A stretch of 64,000 nucleotides of DNA from assembly GCF_009759685.1 (NCBI RefSeq), contig NZ_CP046654.1, positions 3,720,001-3,784,000 on the forward strand, in the 5' to 3' direction. Under the pieces are notes generated by a model, which did no database searches, was not told where the DNA came from, and saw nothing but the letters and a program-made list of their open reading frames with translations. The position numbers and the translations under genes were made by a program. Of this stretch, positions 17,765-27,261 are shown one piece after another. The stretch comes from Acinetobacter baumannii. Its GTDB lineage: Bacteria > Pseudomonadota > Gammaproteobacteria > Pseudomonadales > Moraxellaceae. The first letter of the stretch is position 1, and each line of letters begins with the position of its first letter.

Positions 17765-18253
17765 TCAGTGTGAGTGCTCATGGCCGGCATGATGATGGTG
17801 ATGTTTGTGGTCGTGCGGTGCATCCTTACGAATACAACAGCCCTCTACATAATGACTTGTGCCATCTGTAAAAAACTCTTCTTTAAAGACAGGTACTTCA
17901 TGCTTTACCCGTTCGACCGCTTCCTCACATGCCTGAAAAGCTTCACGGCGATGGGCTGCATACGCAATCGCAATAATGGCTGTTTCACCGACATCCAGAT
18001 ATCCAATTCGATGAACCACTCGCACATAAGATACCTGATACTTTTTCTCAATTTCTAGTTCAATTTCACGTATCATTTTTTCTGCAAGCGGTTTATACGA
18101 TGTATATTTCAGCGCCTTTACCGCTTTACCTTCGTGGTGATTACGAACCGTACCCATAAAAATATCGATACCGCCACATTCAGGAAAAGACTGAATCGGA
18201 TCAAAAGTATCCAAGCTTAAAGCCTGCTCTTGTATTCTTGCGAACTCTTTCAT
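17765..18253 (-). CDS. moaE: Molybdopterin synthase catalytic subunit MoaE with His-rich tail
   Basis: Large subunit of molybdopterin synthase, which adds two sulfurs from thiocarboxylated MoaD to precursor Z. The core is standard (GGIDIFMGTVRNHHEGKAVKALKYTSY, VVHRIGYLDVGETAI, AYAAHRREAFQACEEAVERVK, PVFKEEF). After residue 145 comes an extra tail with ten histidines in the last sixteen residues (HDHKHHHHHAGHEHSH), unlike E. coli MoaE. The tail may bind metal ions (inference). Gene order moaD-moaE-moaCB is tightly packed. Confidence 0.94.
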   Translation of the reverse strand: MKEFARIQEQALSLDTFDPIQSFPECGGIDIFMGTVRNHHEGKAVKALKYTSYKPLAEKMIREIELEIEKKYQVSYVRVVHRIGYLDVGETAIIAIAYAAHRREAFQACEEAVERVKHEVPVFKEEFFTDGTSHYVEGCCIRKDAPHDHKHHHHHAGHEHSH

Positions 18254-18256
18254 GAC

Positions 18257-18511
18257 TCATCCTCCGGCAACGGGTGATAATAAAACCAAAGTGCATGGCT
18301 CACTTAAGACAGTTTGTCTGGTTATGACATTATCACCAATCGCACATGCACATTTTTCCATGGCTTTTGTAGATTCCGGATGTAATAAAACAATTTCATC
18401 TAATACATCTTTAACTAGACTATGGCTAGGACAAACTAACAAAAGATTTTCAGGAAGCAATTTTTCAATTGCACCAAATGCTTCGACTTTAATTTGGATA
18501 GATTGTTGCAT
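18257..18511 (-). CDS. moaD: Molybdopterin synthase sulfur-carrier subunit MoaD
   Basis: An 84-residue ubiquitin-fold protein ending in the required Gly-Gly (LLSPVAGG), whose C-terminus is thiocarboxylated and donates sulfur in molybdopterin synthase. The start SIQIKVEAFGAIEKLL is typical. It is directly adjacent to moaA (no intervening base) and three bases before moaE, so it is in one operon. Confidence 0.93.
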   Translation of the reverse strand: MQQSIQIKVEAFGAIEKLLPENLLLVCPSHSLVKDVLDEIVLLHPESTKAMEKCACAIGDNVITRQTVLSEPCTLVLLSPVAGG

Positions 18512-19552
18512 TTATCCCCCAAGCATATGCATGCTGATTTTACGGGTTTGTTGATGTTGTAAGGCATGGAAACCTTTGGCTTTATGCCAGATATAAGGAT
18601 GAACCAGATTCTTTAATTTTTGGATATACATACCGTATTCTGGAGTATGTTGTTTGCTTACTAGCGTTTGAAGCTGAGGCTTAATATTTAAGCCTTGTGG
18701 CGCAAATAAACAGTTATATAGTTCGCCTTTTGCGGTAAGCCGTATACGGTCACATTGGTGGCAAAATGAATGTGTAATTGTGGAAATAATTCCTAAATGG
18801 TAGCTACCGTTAATTAGATATTGACGCGCTGGCTCATGTTGCTGCTCGATGACTTGTACCGAATAATACTGTTGCAATACCTGTAAAATTTCAGCCTCAC
18901 TTACCACATCTTTATTTGACCAAAGTGCATCACCATCAAGCGGCATAAACTCGATAAAACGCAAAGGAATATGATGAGCAATTGACCATTTCACCATAGG
19001 TAAGATTTGATCATCATTTCTATCTTTCATTAACACGCAGTTAATTTTAAAAGGTAATCCTACTTCTTTTGCAGCTTGTATCCCCTCTAAAACAGGCTCC
19101 AATTTTTTCTTGGTCAACTCTTTAAACTGAACAGGATCTAAACTATCTAAACTAATGTTTAAATCATCTAATCCAGCGTCTTTTAGCTGCTTGGCATGTT
19201 TAGCAAGGTAATGACCATTGGTAGTCATCGATATACGTTTTAAACCTAAACTTTTTAAAGACTGTAGATCTCGAATGAAATGAACAATACCTTGACGCAT
19301 TAATGGTTCACCACCCGTAATGCGAATACTTTCGATACCTTGCTGCACCATAAAATGACAAAATTGAAAGAGCGCTTCAAAACTAAGCAAATCTTGTTTA
19401 TTTAACCATTCTGGATGCTCAGGCATGCAATATACACACTTAAAATTACAGCGATCAGTTACAGAAATTCGTAACTTACGCTTGATACGCCCATATTGAT
19501 CTTGCAGAAGGCTTGGCGCAGTTTCAGAGTGATATTGTTTCATCATTTGCAC
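18512..19552 (-). CDS. moaA: GTP 3',8-cyclase MoaA (radical SAM)
   Basis: Radical-SAM enzyme starting Moco synthesis from GTP. It is 346 residues. The SAM cluster motif is CNFKCVYCMP, preceded by GRIKRKLRISVTDR. The SAM-binding GGEPLMRQG, ISLDSLDP and the C-terminal second Fe-S cluster motif CHQCDRIRLTAKGELYNCLF are all present. The protein ends MLGG, matching the conserved Gly-Gly tail. It leads the moa-moe operon. No Moco-riboswitch motif was recognised upstream. Confidence 0.96.
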   Translation of the reverse strand: MQMMKQYHSETAPSLLQDQYGRIKRKLRISVTDRCNFKCVYCMPEHPEWLNKQDLLSFEALFQFCHFMVQQGIESIRITGGEPLMRQGIVHFIRDLQSLKSLGLKRISMTTNGHYLAKHAKQLKDAGLDDLNISLDSLDPVQFKELTKKKLEPVLEGIQAAKEVGLPFKINCVLMKDRNDDQILPMVKWSIAHHIPLRFIEFMPLDGDALWSNKDVVSEAEILQVLQQYYSVQVIEQQHEPARQYLINGSYHLGIISTITHSFCHQCDRIRLTAKGELYNCLFAPQGLNIKPQLQTLVSKQHTPEYGMYIQKLKNLVHPYIWHKAKGFHALQHQQTRKISMHMLGG

Positions 19553-19700
19553 TCATATCGAGAACAGTTCAAATATTGCGAGCACCGATTATGAACAATC
19601 AAATACAAAAAATTGCGCCTAAATAGTGCTTTGCTTTTTATGCAAAATTTGTTCCAGCTCTACTTATCTTCCATAATATTTAACTTTTTATCGGTTTTTC

Positions 19701-19750
19701 ACCGCGCCTTCTCGAGAACAATTTAAAAATAAATCTCGAGTTAGCGCGGT
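19701..19750. repeat. Interrupted inverted repeat between moaA and the broken oxidoreductase
   Basis: Two nested palindromic blocks: ACCGCGC at 19701-19707 pairs with GCGCGGT at 19744-19750, and CTCGAGA near 19711 pairs with TCTCGAG near 19734, separated by small internal bulges. It lies about 29 bases beyond the stop at 19779. No clean T-tract follows, so it may be a 3'-end stabiliser or part of the moaA 5' region. Confidence 0.5.
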
Positions 19751-19778
19751 AAAATCTATGTTTTACTTGATTCTATTT

Positions 19779-22051
19779 CTAACACTTTTCTAAACGGATG
19801 GGTACATATTTATGGTACGGCGTTTTCGACAATGGATCACAATGTTCAGCAGAAATAAGTAAGTTTAATTGTGGTCCAATTGGTTCACCATTTTGAAATC
19901 GCATACCATAGCCATGTGGAAGTGATACGACACCTCTTCTCATCCCATCATCCAACTCAATAGCTACCTGAATTTCTCCATGCGCTGAGATACATTTAAG
20001 CTGCCCTCCTGCATCTACATTTAAGTGTCTTGCATCTTCAGGATGAATACGCAGTGCACCTTCTGCATCTACTTTTCGCCAAGCAGGGTCACGGTAAATT
20101 TGGTTGGCATTGTAACTACGGCGTTCACCTGACAAAAGGATGAAAGGAAACTCTTCAACATTAACGTTATGGCTTTTCAATCTTGCGAGTTCACTTAACA
20201 TCTCGGGAATTGCAAGACGTATTTTCTTATCTTTATAAGCTACCAGTTTCCAGACTTCGTCATATTCATGTTGCGATAAAACCATACCTGAACGTTGCTT
20301 TAATATCTGCTCAAATAGTTTGACACCTTGTGTTAACGGATTACCTTTATAACCTGCACGGCGTACTGCTTTGGTATGTAATACAGCATATTGAATAGAT
20401 AGCGGCAATAAAAAAGCAACTGAATCTGCTGAATTGCCAAGTCGTTTGCCAAGAGTTCGATAAATAATAGAGGCAGCAAAAGGGATATATTTTTTATGGC
20501 GTGCCAAGGTAAGTCCTAGCGCCGACAAGTACGGTAAATAGGCTGTTTTTTTCGAGTCGACCGCAGCTATTTTTCTAGAATTGGAAAATTCTTCGGAATA
20601 GCATTCATAGCTTCCAGTAATCGAGTATAAATTTCGGCTTCCGGTAAAGTGTTTGCTTGAGCAGCCAATACGGGATGACGCAGGTGAAAACCATTCTTAG
20701 GAAATTCCAAGTTAAAACCAGTAAATTCCCATTTTTCAAACTGAGTATGAGCAGGCAAAATATAGTCGGCGAGTCTCGCGGTTTCTGTCATCGCAACATC
20801 AACTACCACCAGCAAATCTAAGGCTTTAAAGGCTTCCTCAAAGGCAGGTGTGTCAGGGTAAGTTAATAGTGGATTACAACTATCTACAAACACAGCACGA
20901 ATTCGCTTTTCCCCTGCTTTAAGGATTTCATCGGGTAAAATATTAGGTGGGAAAAACCCGGAAATCGGGAACATTTTATGATAAACGCTACGTCGATATT
21001 TTGGTTTTCTTTCATCCGTATCGGTCAAAATTGGAATAAACATGGTATGCAAATTATTGGTACCCTGTTTTCCAAAGTTCCCTGTCAGTAAGTATAAAAG
21101 CTTTTCTAAATAACCATTTAATGTTGTATTCAAAGTATGTTGAATACCTAAATCGATACGTACACAGCCTCTTTTTGCCTTTGAAAAATCTCGAACAACC
21201 TGATAAATCAAATCGACAGGTACATCAGCTTTAGCAATATAGTCTTCAATCGGGACATGATTAAATGCAGCTTTTACTTCTTCAAACCCATGTGTATGCT
21301 GCTCAATAAACGCTGCATCATAAAGCTTTTCTTTAATAATGATTGCAATCATGGCCGACATTAAAAAAGCATCTGTTCCCGGTTTTAGCTGCAAGTGAAT
21401 GTCTGCTTGTTTTGCCGTTTCGGTAACACGCGGGTCGAACACCACCATGGTTCGGTTCGGATCTTTCTTAATATGTTTTAGCGTGTCTCGTGCGTTGGGA
21501 ATACCATGTGCCTGAAACGGGTTCGTTCCAATAAAAAGTACGTAATCTGCGTATTCAACATCTTCTGTAGTATGGCAGGCCTGACTACCGAATAAACGTC
21601 CATTGAGCCAGAAATCGCCTGTTTTTTCTTGGGCAAGTGAGTTATATGCATAATAACTTTTCATAGCCAATAAAAGTTGTCGGCCATAAGCTGCGCCGAG
21701 GTGGTTACCCTGACCACCGCCCCCAACTGAAGCAAAAGCAGTACCACCAAATTTATCTCTAATCTGAACCAATTGATCGGCAATTTCTTGTATCGCTACA
21801 TCCCAACTAATTTCTTTAAATGAACCATCTGGTTGGCGTTTTAAAGGTGCGGTCAAACGGTCTGCATGTTTCTGGTAATGCTGTAATCTTGCGGCTTTTT
21901 GGCAAATGTAACCTTGAGAAAATGGATGCTCAGGATTACCTTTAATTTTGACAAATTGGTTATCTTTAATTTCTACGCTCAAACCGCAGTTTCTTGAACA
22001 TAAAATACATGCGGTCACATCTGTTTTACTTTGCTGAGCTGCGTCCATCAT
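19779..22051 (-). pseudogene. Frameshifted molybdopterin oxidoreductase (formate dehydrogenase/nitrate reductase-like)
   Basis: Two neighbouring frames together make one protein of about 760 residues. The first (from ATG 22051, preceded by CGGAG) has the [4Fe-4S] motif CILCSRNC and a later Cys (YICQK), then Moco-domain landmarks such as VLFIGTNPFQAHG and FVDSCNPLLTYPDTPAF. It stops at 20567 just after NFPILEK. In the +1 frame the protein continues without interruption as IAAVDSKKTAYLPYLSALG into the C-terminal molybdopterin-dinucleotide domain (ALRIHPEDARHLNVDAGGQLK, VSLPHGYGMRF). The break falls in a run of five A (minus strand) at about 20570-20575; one extra A would join them. It is either a pseudogene or a sequencing error. 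Confidence 0.8.
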
Positions 22052-22201
22052 TTTTCTGGCTCCGTTTATTTTTATACATCTGGCTAGAATGAAAATAACA
22101 AGTTCCAAAATAGAACTTAAATTCTAAACAGTCAATAACTCAAAATTTAAAAAATGATTTCAGATTATCAATGTAAATTTTAAATCGATATAATTGAAGT
22201 T

Positions 22202-22831
22202 CTAATTTGTCGAAAAAATCTCTTTAAATGCTTTAATTTGTTTGTATTGTTGAAGTTCATCTAAAGAATTAATGCTATGGAAAAATAAGTTCTGCTTTTG
22301 AAAAATGGCTACTTGTGCATGTAAAAGTTTAAAGCAATTTTTTAAACTCAATTGTTGCTTATCAATTTGCTGCTCTAAAACCTCTAGACTTTCACGTTTT
22401 AACAAACAAAATGGGTATAAAGCATCTCCGTTAATTGAAACGTAAGCTGCCTGAGCCTGTTTATTTTTGCGAAGTGCACTGTGTAATTTCGCAACGACTT
22501 GCGTAGGTATGTAGGTCACATCACAAGGAATAAACAAAACATAATCTGCTCGTACATGAGACCATGCACTTTTCATCCCCATAAGCGGGCCGAAAAAACC
22601 TGAAGCATCATCTTGAAAACATTTAATATCGGGCACAATACTTTGATAGATTGAATAGTCTCGATGACTATTCACCCAAATTTCAGATACTGAAGATTTT
22701 AGCTTTTGGTGAATCTTAAGAAGTTGCGTATCGCCATCGAATTGCTGCAACAGCTTATTTAAACCATTCATACGGCGGGCTTGTCCACCCGCCAGAATGA
22801 CCAGATCAGTTATGGGATATCCCTTATTCAC
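22202..22831 (-). CDS. mobA: MobA-like molybdenum cofactor guanylyltransferase
   Basis: Nucleotidyltransferase that attaches GMP to Moco to make the MGD cofactor needed by NasA-type enzymes. The motif LVILAGGQARRMNGLNK with the catalytic-loop Gly and Lys is at the N-terminus, followed by GPLMGMKSA and FIPCDVTYIP (Asp for Mg2+). I choose the GTG at 22831 (209 residues), which overlaps the nasA stop as GTGA; a TTG at 22852 is less likely. Co-transcription with nasA suggests it serves that enzyme directly. The sequence is diverged, so a related NTP-transferase is a minor alternative. Confidence 0.83.
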   Translation of the reverse strand: MNKGYPITDLVILAGGQARRMNGLNKLLQQFDGDTQLLKIHQKLKSSVSEIWVNSHRDYSIYQSIVPDIKCFQDDASGFFGPLMGMKSAWSHVRADYVLFIPCDVTYIPTQVVAKLHSALRKNKQAQAAYVSINGDALYPFCLLKRESLEVLEQQIDKQQLSLKNCFKLLHAQVAIFQKQNLFFHSINSLDELQQYKQIKAFKEIFSTN

Positions 22832-25608
22832 ACTTCTACCTCTTGCTGGCAAGCTTTAATTAAGCCACGGATTTCAGGTAAACATGATCCACAATTGCCA
22901 CCAGCTTTTAAACAAGCAGTGACCTGTTTTTCATGGGTAATGTTTTGTGTTTTTATTGCTTCGATAATTTTATTCTTACCTACTTTAAAACAACTACACA
23001 CCAAAGGCCCATCATTATTGGTAGCCGACATTGGCATACCTGCTAGTAAAGCTTTACGGTGCAAGGCGCTCAAACGTTCTCTTTTAAACAGACTTGCTAC
23101 CCAGTCACGGTCTGGCAATAAATCTGGCGGTGCAATATATAGACTTGCAATTACAATGCCATCTTTCAAAATAATACTATGGCTCAGTTGTGAAGAAATA
23201 TCTTCTATGCTTAACCATTCAAAGGTTTCATCGGCAAATGGCAAAAAGCTTTTCAGATTCTTTTGAGTATCATGAAAAGTTTGGCGGTCTGCAAGTTCAT
23301 AGCGATTGGTTTTCACCATTTTGACTTTAGTCCACCATGCACAGTGATGTAGCGATTCTTGAATATGCGAATCGTATCCTTCACGAATATAGAGCACACC
23401 TTGCCAAGTGGTATAGAACGGCTGAATAGCTACAGGCGTATGTTTGAACTCGGGCTCACCTGAAATTGCATCAACTTCCGGATTCACGACTTTACCAATA
23501 CGGGCGTCGGATGCGACCTGTTCAGTCCAGTGAATCGGTGCAAAAATTTGCCCACGACGGACACCTGATGAGAATGTCACGCGCAGTACACAACTGCCCC
23601 ATTTCGAACGAACTTCGACCAAGCCTTGATCACGCACACCAAACTTCAATGCATCACTCGGATGAATCTCACAGAATGGTTCAGCACGATGACTGGTTAA
23701 ATTTGGCGACAAACCAGTACGGGTCATGGTATGCCATTGATCACGAATACGCCCCGTGTTCAAAATGAGCGGATAATCTTCTGAAATTGCATGTACCGGA
23801 TTAATTGCAACAGTAGGAATCAATTTTGCCTTAGCATTTTTGTGACTAAACTGGCCCTTGCCAAACAGTTGTTGAACGGCTTTAGCGTCTTGGTTTTTAC
23901 TCCAGACTGGCCATTGTACTGGTTGCAGAGCGTCGTACTCAGCATTACTTAGGCTCATTAAACCTTTTAAATTGAAATAACGAAACGTATCAGTTTGCTC
24001 ACGTGTATTGATGTCCGCATTATCTTGTGCTGACAAAGCCGCATGTTCATTGAAAATATCAACAGCACTATTAAAGTCAAAACCTTTAAAGCCTAATTTT
24101 TTCGCAACTTGACTCACTGACCACCAATCCGCCTTTGCTTCACCCGGCGCAGGTAAAAAAGCACGTTGACGTGAAATACGACGCTCAGAGTTAGTAACAG
24201 TTCCATCTTTTTCACCCCAACCTAAAGCTGGAAGCAAAATATCGGCGTAAGCTGTAGTATCGGTATCGGCACAGATATCTGACACCACAACCAACTCACA
24301 TTTCTCTAAAGCACGTTTCACCTGATCGGCATCTGGTAAACTTACCACCGGATTGGTTGCCATAATCCAGATGGCTTTAATTTTTCCAGCTTCAACAGCA
24401 CGGAACAAATCAACAGCTTTTAAGCCAGCTTGAGTTGCAATAAATGGGCTGTCCCAAAAGGTTTGCACTACTTTTTGGTGCAAGGGATTATCTAAATCCA
24501 TATGGGCAGCCAGCATATTAGCTAAGCCACCCACCTCTCGACCACCCATAGCATTGGGCTGGCCTGTCATTGAAAATGGTGCAGCGCCGAGCTTTCCAAT
24601 TTTGCCTGTTAATAAATGACAGTTAATAATGCTGTTGGCCTTATTCACACCCTGACTTGATTGATTCACACCCATTGAAAATAGCGTGATTACCTTTTCA
24701 GTCTGCGCAAACTTCTCAAAGAATTGCTGTAATTTGTCTAAAGAAATACCACTGCGTTTGGCAACATAGGCAATATCCGTTTCTTGCTGACTACTTACCA
24801 AAACCTCTTGCAAACCTTCAGTATAGGCATCCACAAAGGCCTGATCGGCATGACCATTTTGATATAGATATTGGAATAGTCCGTTAAACAATGCGACATC
24901 TTGGCCCGGTAAAATCGGTAAATGTAAATCCGCTTGCTCACAAGTACTGGTAAAACGTGGGTCAATCACCACAACAAACATATCTGGATTGTGGCTTTTA
25001 GCCTGCATAATCCGCTGATACAGCACAGGATGGCACCATGCGGTATTGGAACCGACCAAAACCACCATATCTGTATGTTCAAAATCTTCATAACTTGCTG
25101 GCACAAGGTCTTCACCGAAACTACGTTTGTGACCTGCCACTGCAGATGACATGCAAAGGCGTGAGTTGGTATCGATATTTGCAGTGCCCAAATAGCCTTT
25201 TACAAACTTGTTCACCACATAATAGTCTTCAGTCAAAAGCTGACCTGAAACATAAAATGCAATGCTGTCACGACCATATTTGTCGATACAAGACTGGAAT
25301 TTATCGGCAATTTTATTGATTGCTGCATCCCATGTGGTTACAGTCCGATGTAGCTTACGACCAAACATAGGTTGAAGTACGCGTGTTTCTAACCCCAAAG
25401 TATCCGCAAGTCGGCTACCTTTAATACATAAGCGCCCAAAGTTGGAAGGGTGCTCAGCATCCCCCTCAACTTGCACCACAGGTCCTTGAGGTTTTTGTTG
25501 AACGTTTACACTAACACCACAACCTACACCGCAATATGGACATGTTGTTTTAGTTGTTTTTGCAACATGGTCGGAGCTATCGATTTCAACGCTTGGAATA
25601 CTATTCAT
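22828..25608 (-). CDS. nasA: Assimilatory nitrate reductase catalytic subunit
   Basis: Cytoplasmic Moco-bis-MGD enzyme reducing nitrate to nitrite. At 926 residues it is full length. The N-terminal [4Fe-4S] ligands are Cys23, Cys26 and Cys30 (CPYCGVGC) with the fourth in RLCIKG. Moco-domain motifs include DTNSRLCMSSAV, LVGSNTAWCHPVLYQR, SMGVNQSSQGV and GRIRDQWHTMTRTG. The last 50 residues are a BFD-like [2Fe-2S] domain (VCSCFKVGKNKI and CLKAGGNCGSCLPEI), which receives electrons. The electron donor is probably the reductase domain of the adjacent NirD fusion (inference). Confidence 0.94.
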   Translation of the reverse strand: MNSIPSVEIDSSDHVAKTTKTTCPYCGVGCGVSVNVQQKPQGPVVQVEGDAEHPSNFGRLCIKGSRLADTLGLETRVLQPMFGRKLHRTVTTWDAAINKIADKFQSCIDKYGRDSIAFYVSGQLLTEDYYVVNKFVKGYLGTANIDTNSRLCMSSAVAGHKRSFGEDLVPASYEDFEHTDMVVLVGSNTAWCHPVLYQRIMQAKSHNPDMFVVVIDPRFTSTCEQADLHLPILPGQDVALFNGLFQYLYQNGHADQAFVDAYTEGLQEVLVSSQQETDIAYVAKRSGISLDKLQQFFEKFAQTEKVITLFSMGVNQSSQGVNKANSIINCHLLTGKIGKLGAAPFSMTGQPNAMGGREVGGLANMLAAHMDLDNPLHQKVVQTFWDSPFIATQAGLKAVDLFRAVEAGKIKAIWIMATNPVVSLPDADQVKRALEKCELVVVSDICADTDTTAYADILLPALGWGEKDGTVTNSERRISRQRAFLPAPGEAKADWWSVSQVAKKLGFKGFDFNSAVDIFNEHAALSAQDNADINTREQTDTFRYFNLKGLMSLSNAEYDALQPVQWPVWSKNQDAKAVQQLFGKGQFSHKNAKAKLIPTVAINPVHAISEDYPLILNTGRIRDQWHTMTRTGLSPNLTSHRAEPFCEIHPSDALKFGVRDQGLVEVRSKWGSCVLRVTFSSGVRRGQIFAPIHWTEQVASDARIGKVVNPEVDAISGEPEFKHTPVAIQPFYTTWQGVLYIREGYDSHIQESLHHCAWWTKVKMVKTNRYELADRQTFHDTQKNLKSFLPFADETFEWLSIEDISSQLSHSIILKDGIVIASLYIAPPDLLPDRDWVASLFKRERLSALHRKALLAGMPMSATNNDGPLVCSCFKVGKNKIIEAIKTQNITHEKQVTACLKAGGNCGSCLPEIRGLIKACQQEVEV

Positions 25609-25626
25609 AACTGCTCCTTTCCCTAT

Positions 25627-27249
25627 TTAGCCTGCATTTTTTAATGCAAAATCTCGACCAAATAGCAGCTTATTTCTAAATGAAGAAACAGGAGTTTGAT
25701 CTGCAATTAACTCTGCATACCACATGCCATCTTCAGTATCACCGAACAGTACTGCACCGATTACCCGATCGTTTTGAATGATAATGCGTTTATAAATCTG
25801 GCGTTTTTCATCGTTCAGAATAATGTCTTCATAATCATCTTTCGGTTCAAAATTGCCCGCAGAGAATACATCGACTCCACTCACCTTTAACTGAGTCGGT
25901 ACGGTTGGCGCTTTAAAAGTTAAGCTGCCGTGCTCTGCTAAATGGGTCGCGCAAATAAAAGCTTGGCCCCACAGTGGTTCAACCAAACCGAAAGTTTGAC
26001 CACGGTGTTCGATACACTCACCCACGGCATAAATACTTGGGTCAAATGTTTGCATGGTGTCATTCACCAATACACCACGGTTACAACGTAATCCTGCACT
26101 TTGCGCCAAAGCAATATTCGGACGGATACCTACAGCAAACACCACAAGGTCAGCATCTAACACTGTGCCATCTTTCAAACGGATTTGTTTGACATGACCA
26201 TTTTCATCACCAATTAACGCCTCTGTATTGGCTTCGGTAATAATATGAATGCCTTTTTGCTCAATACTATGACGAAGTAACTGACTTGCACGCCCATCAA
26301 GTTGACGTTCCATAATACGGTCCATCAAATGCAATACTGTGACATTCATACCGCGTTGTTTTAGGCCGTACGCCGCCTCTAAACCGAGTAAACCGCCACC
26401 AATCACCACTGCATTGGTTTTTGAATCGCAGTATTCAATCATGGTGTTGACGTCATAAATATCGCGGAAAGTTAACACACCCTTTAAGTCAACACCTTGA
26501 ACTGGTGGAATAAATGGCGCCGAACCTGTTGCCAGAATCAAACGATCATAATCAACTGTCTGACCTTTTTCGGTGTAAACCACTTTACGTGGGCGATCAA
26601 TTTTTACGGCTTTATCACCGGCAATAAATTTAATGCCTTTATCGTCATACCACTTTGGTGGATGCAACATAATGTCTTCAATGGTTTTTTCACCCGATAA
26701 AACCGGAGACAACATAATACGGTTATAGTTCCCCCATGGTTCTTCACCAATCACCGTAACTTCATAACGATCTGGCGCCATATCAAGTAAATCTTCTAGA
26801 CAACGCATCCCTGCCAAACCATTTCCGATCAGCACCAGTTTAAGTTTGTCTTGTGATACACCTGTATTGGTAATATAAGTTTTTTGCGGCACCGCATTGA
26901 CCCAAACACGGCCATCAACAATTTTGCTCGGGTAAACCGCCAATTTTTGGTCTTTATCTTCTAAACAACGGCCCGTAGCTAAACTGAAATGTTGTTTATA
27001 AATTGGTGATGCAACGACGCGTTCGCCTTGTAAATCACCAATAATCCCGCGGCTCATCACATTCGCTTGGCTAAACGGATCTTTATTGCTCAGTACATAA
27101 ACACGTTTTTCATGCCCCACACGGAAGATTGCAACCGCTTGACCGCCCACTAGCGCTCCTGCACCCGTGTTTGGGGTTAAATCATCGAGGGCACAAACGT
27201 CAATCCACTGATCATCAGGAAGCATATTTTTGTCTTGTACAATATTCAT
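25627..27249 (-). CDS. nirD: Fusion of NirD-like domain and FAD/NAD(P)H oxidoreductase
   Basis: A 540-residue two-domain protein. Residues about 12-120 are the nitrite reductase small-subunit (NirD) Rieske-like fold (WIDVCALDDLTPNTGAGALVGGQAV, GDLQGERVVASPIYKQHFSLATGRCLED); the Cys/His ligands of true Rieske proteins are absent, as in other NirD. Residues about 133-540 are a pyridine-nucleotide disulfide-type oxidoreductase (VLIGNGLAGMRCLEDLL, ILATGSAPFIPP, AVVIGGGLLGLEAA, FAVGIRPN, YAVGECIE), resembling NasB/rubredoxin reductase. In most bacteria these are separate. It lies between nirB and nasA and may feed NADH electrons to both. Confidence 0.88.
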   Translation of the reverse strand: MNIVQDKNMLPDDQWIDVCALDDLTPNTGAGALVGGQAVAIFRVGHEKRVYVLSNKDPFSQANVMSRGIIGDLQGERVVASPIYKQHFSLATGRCLEDKDQKLAVYPSKIVDGRVWVNAVPQKTYITNTGVSQDKLKLVLIGNGLAGMRCLEDLLDMAPDRYEVTVIGEEPWGNYNRIMLSPVLSGEKTIEDIMLHPPKWYDDKGIKFIAGDKAVKIDRPRKVVYTEKGQTVDYDRLILATGSAPFIPPVQGVDLKGVLTFRDIYDVNTMIEYCDSKTNAVVIGGGLLGLEAAYGLKQRGMNVTVLHLMDRIMERQLDGRASQLLRHSIEQKGIHIITEANTEALIGDENGHVKQIRLKDGTVLDADLVVFAVGIRPNIALAQSAGLRCNRGVLVNDTMQTFDPSIYAVGECIEHRGQTFGLVEPLWGQAFICATHLAEHGSLTFKAPTVPTQLKVSGVDVFSAGNFEPKDDYEDIILNDEKRQIYKRIIIQNDRVIGAVLFGDTEDGMWYAELIADQTPVSSFRNKLLFGRDFALKNAG

Positions 27250-27261
27250 ATAAGTTCTCCT

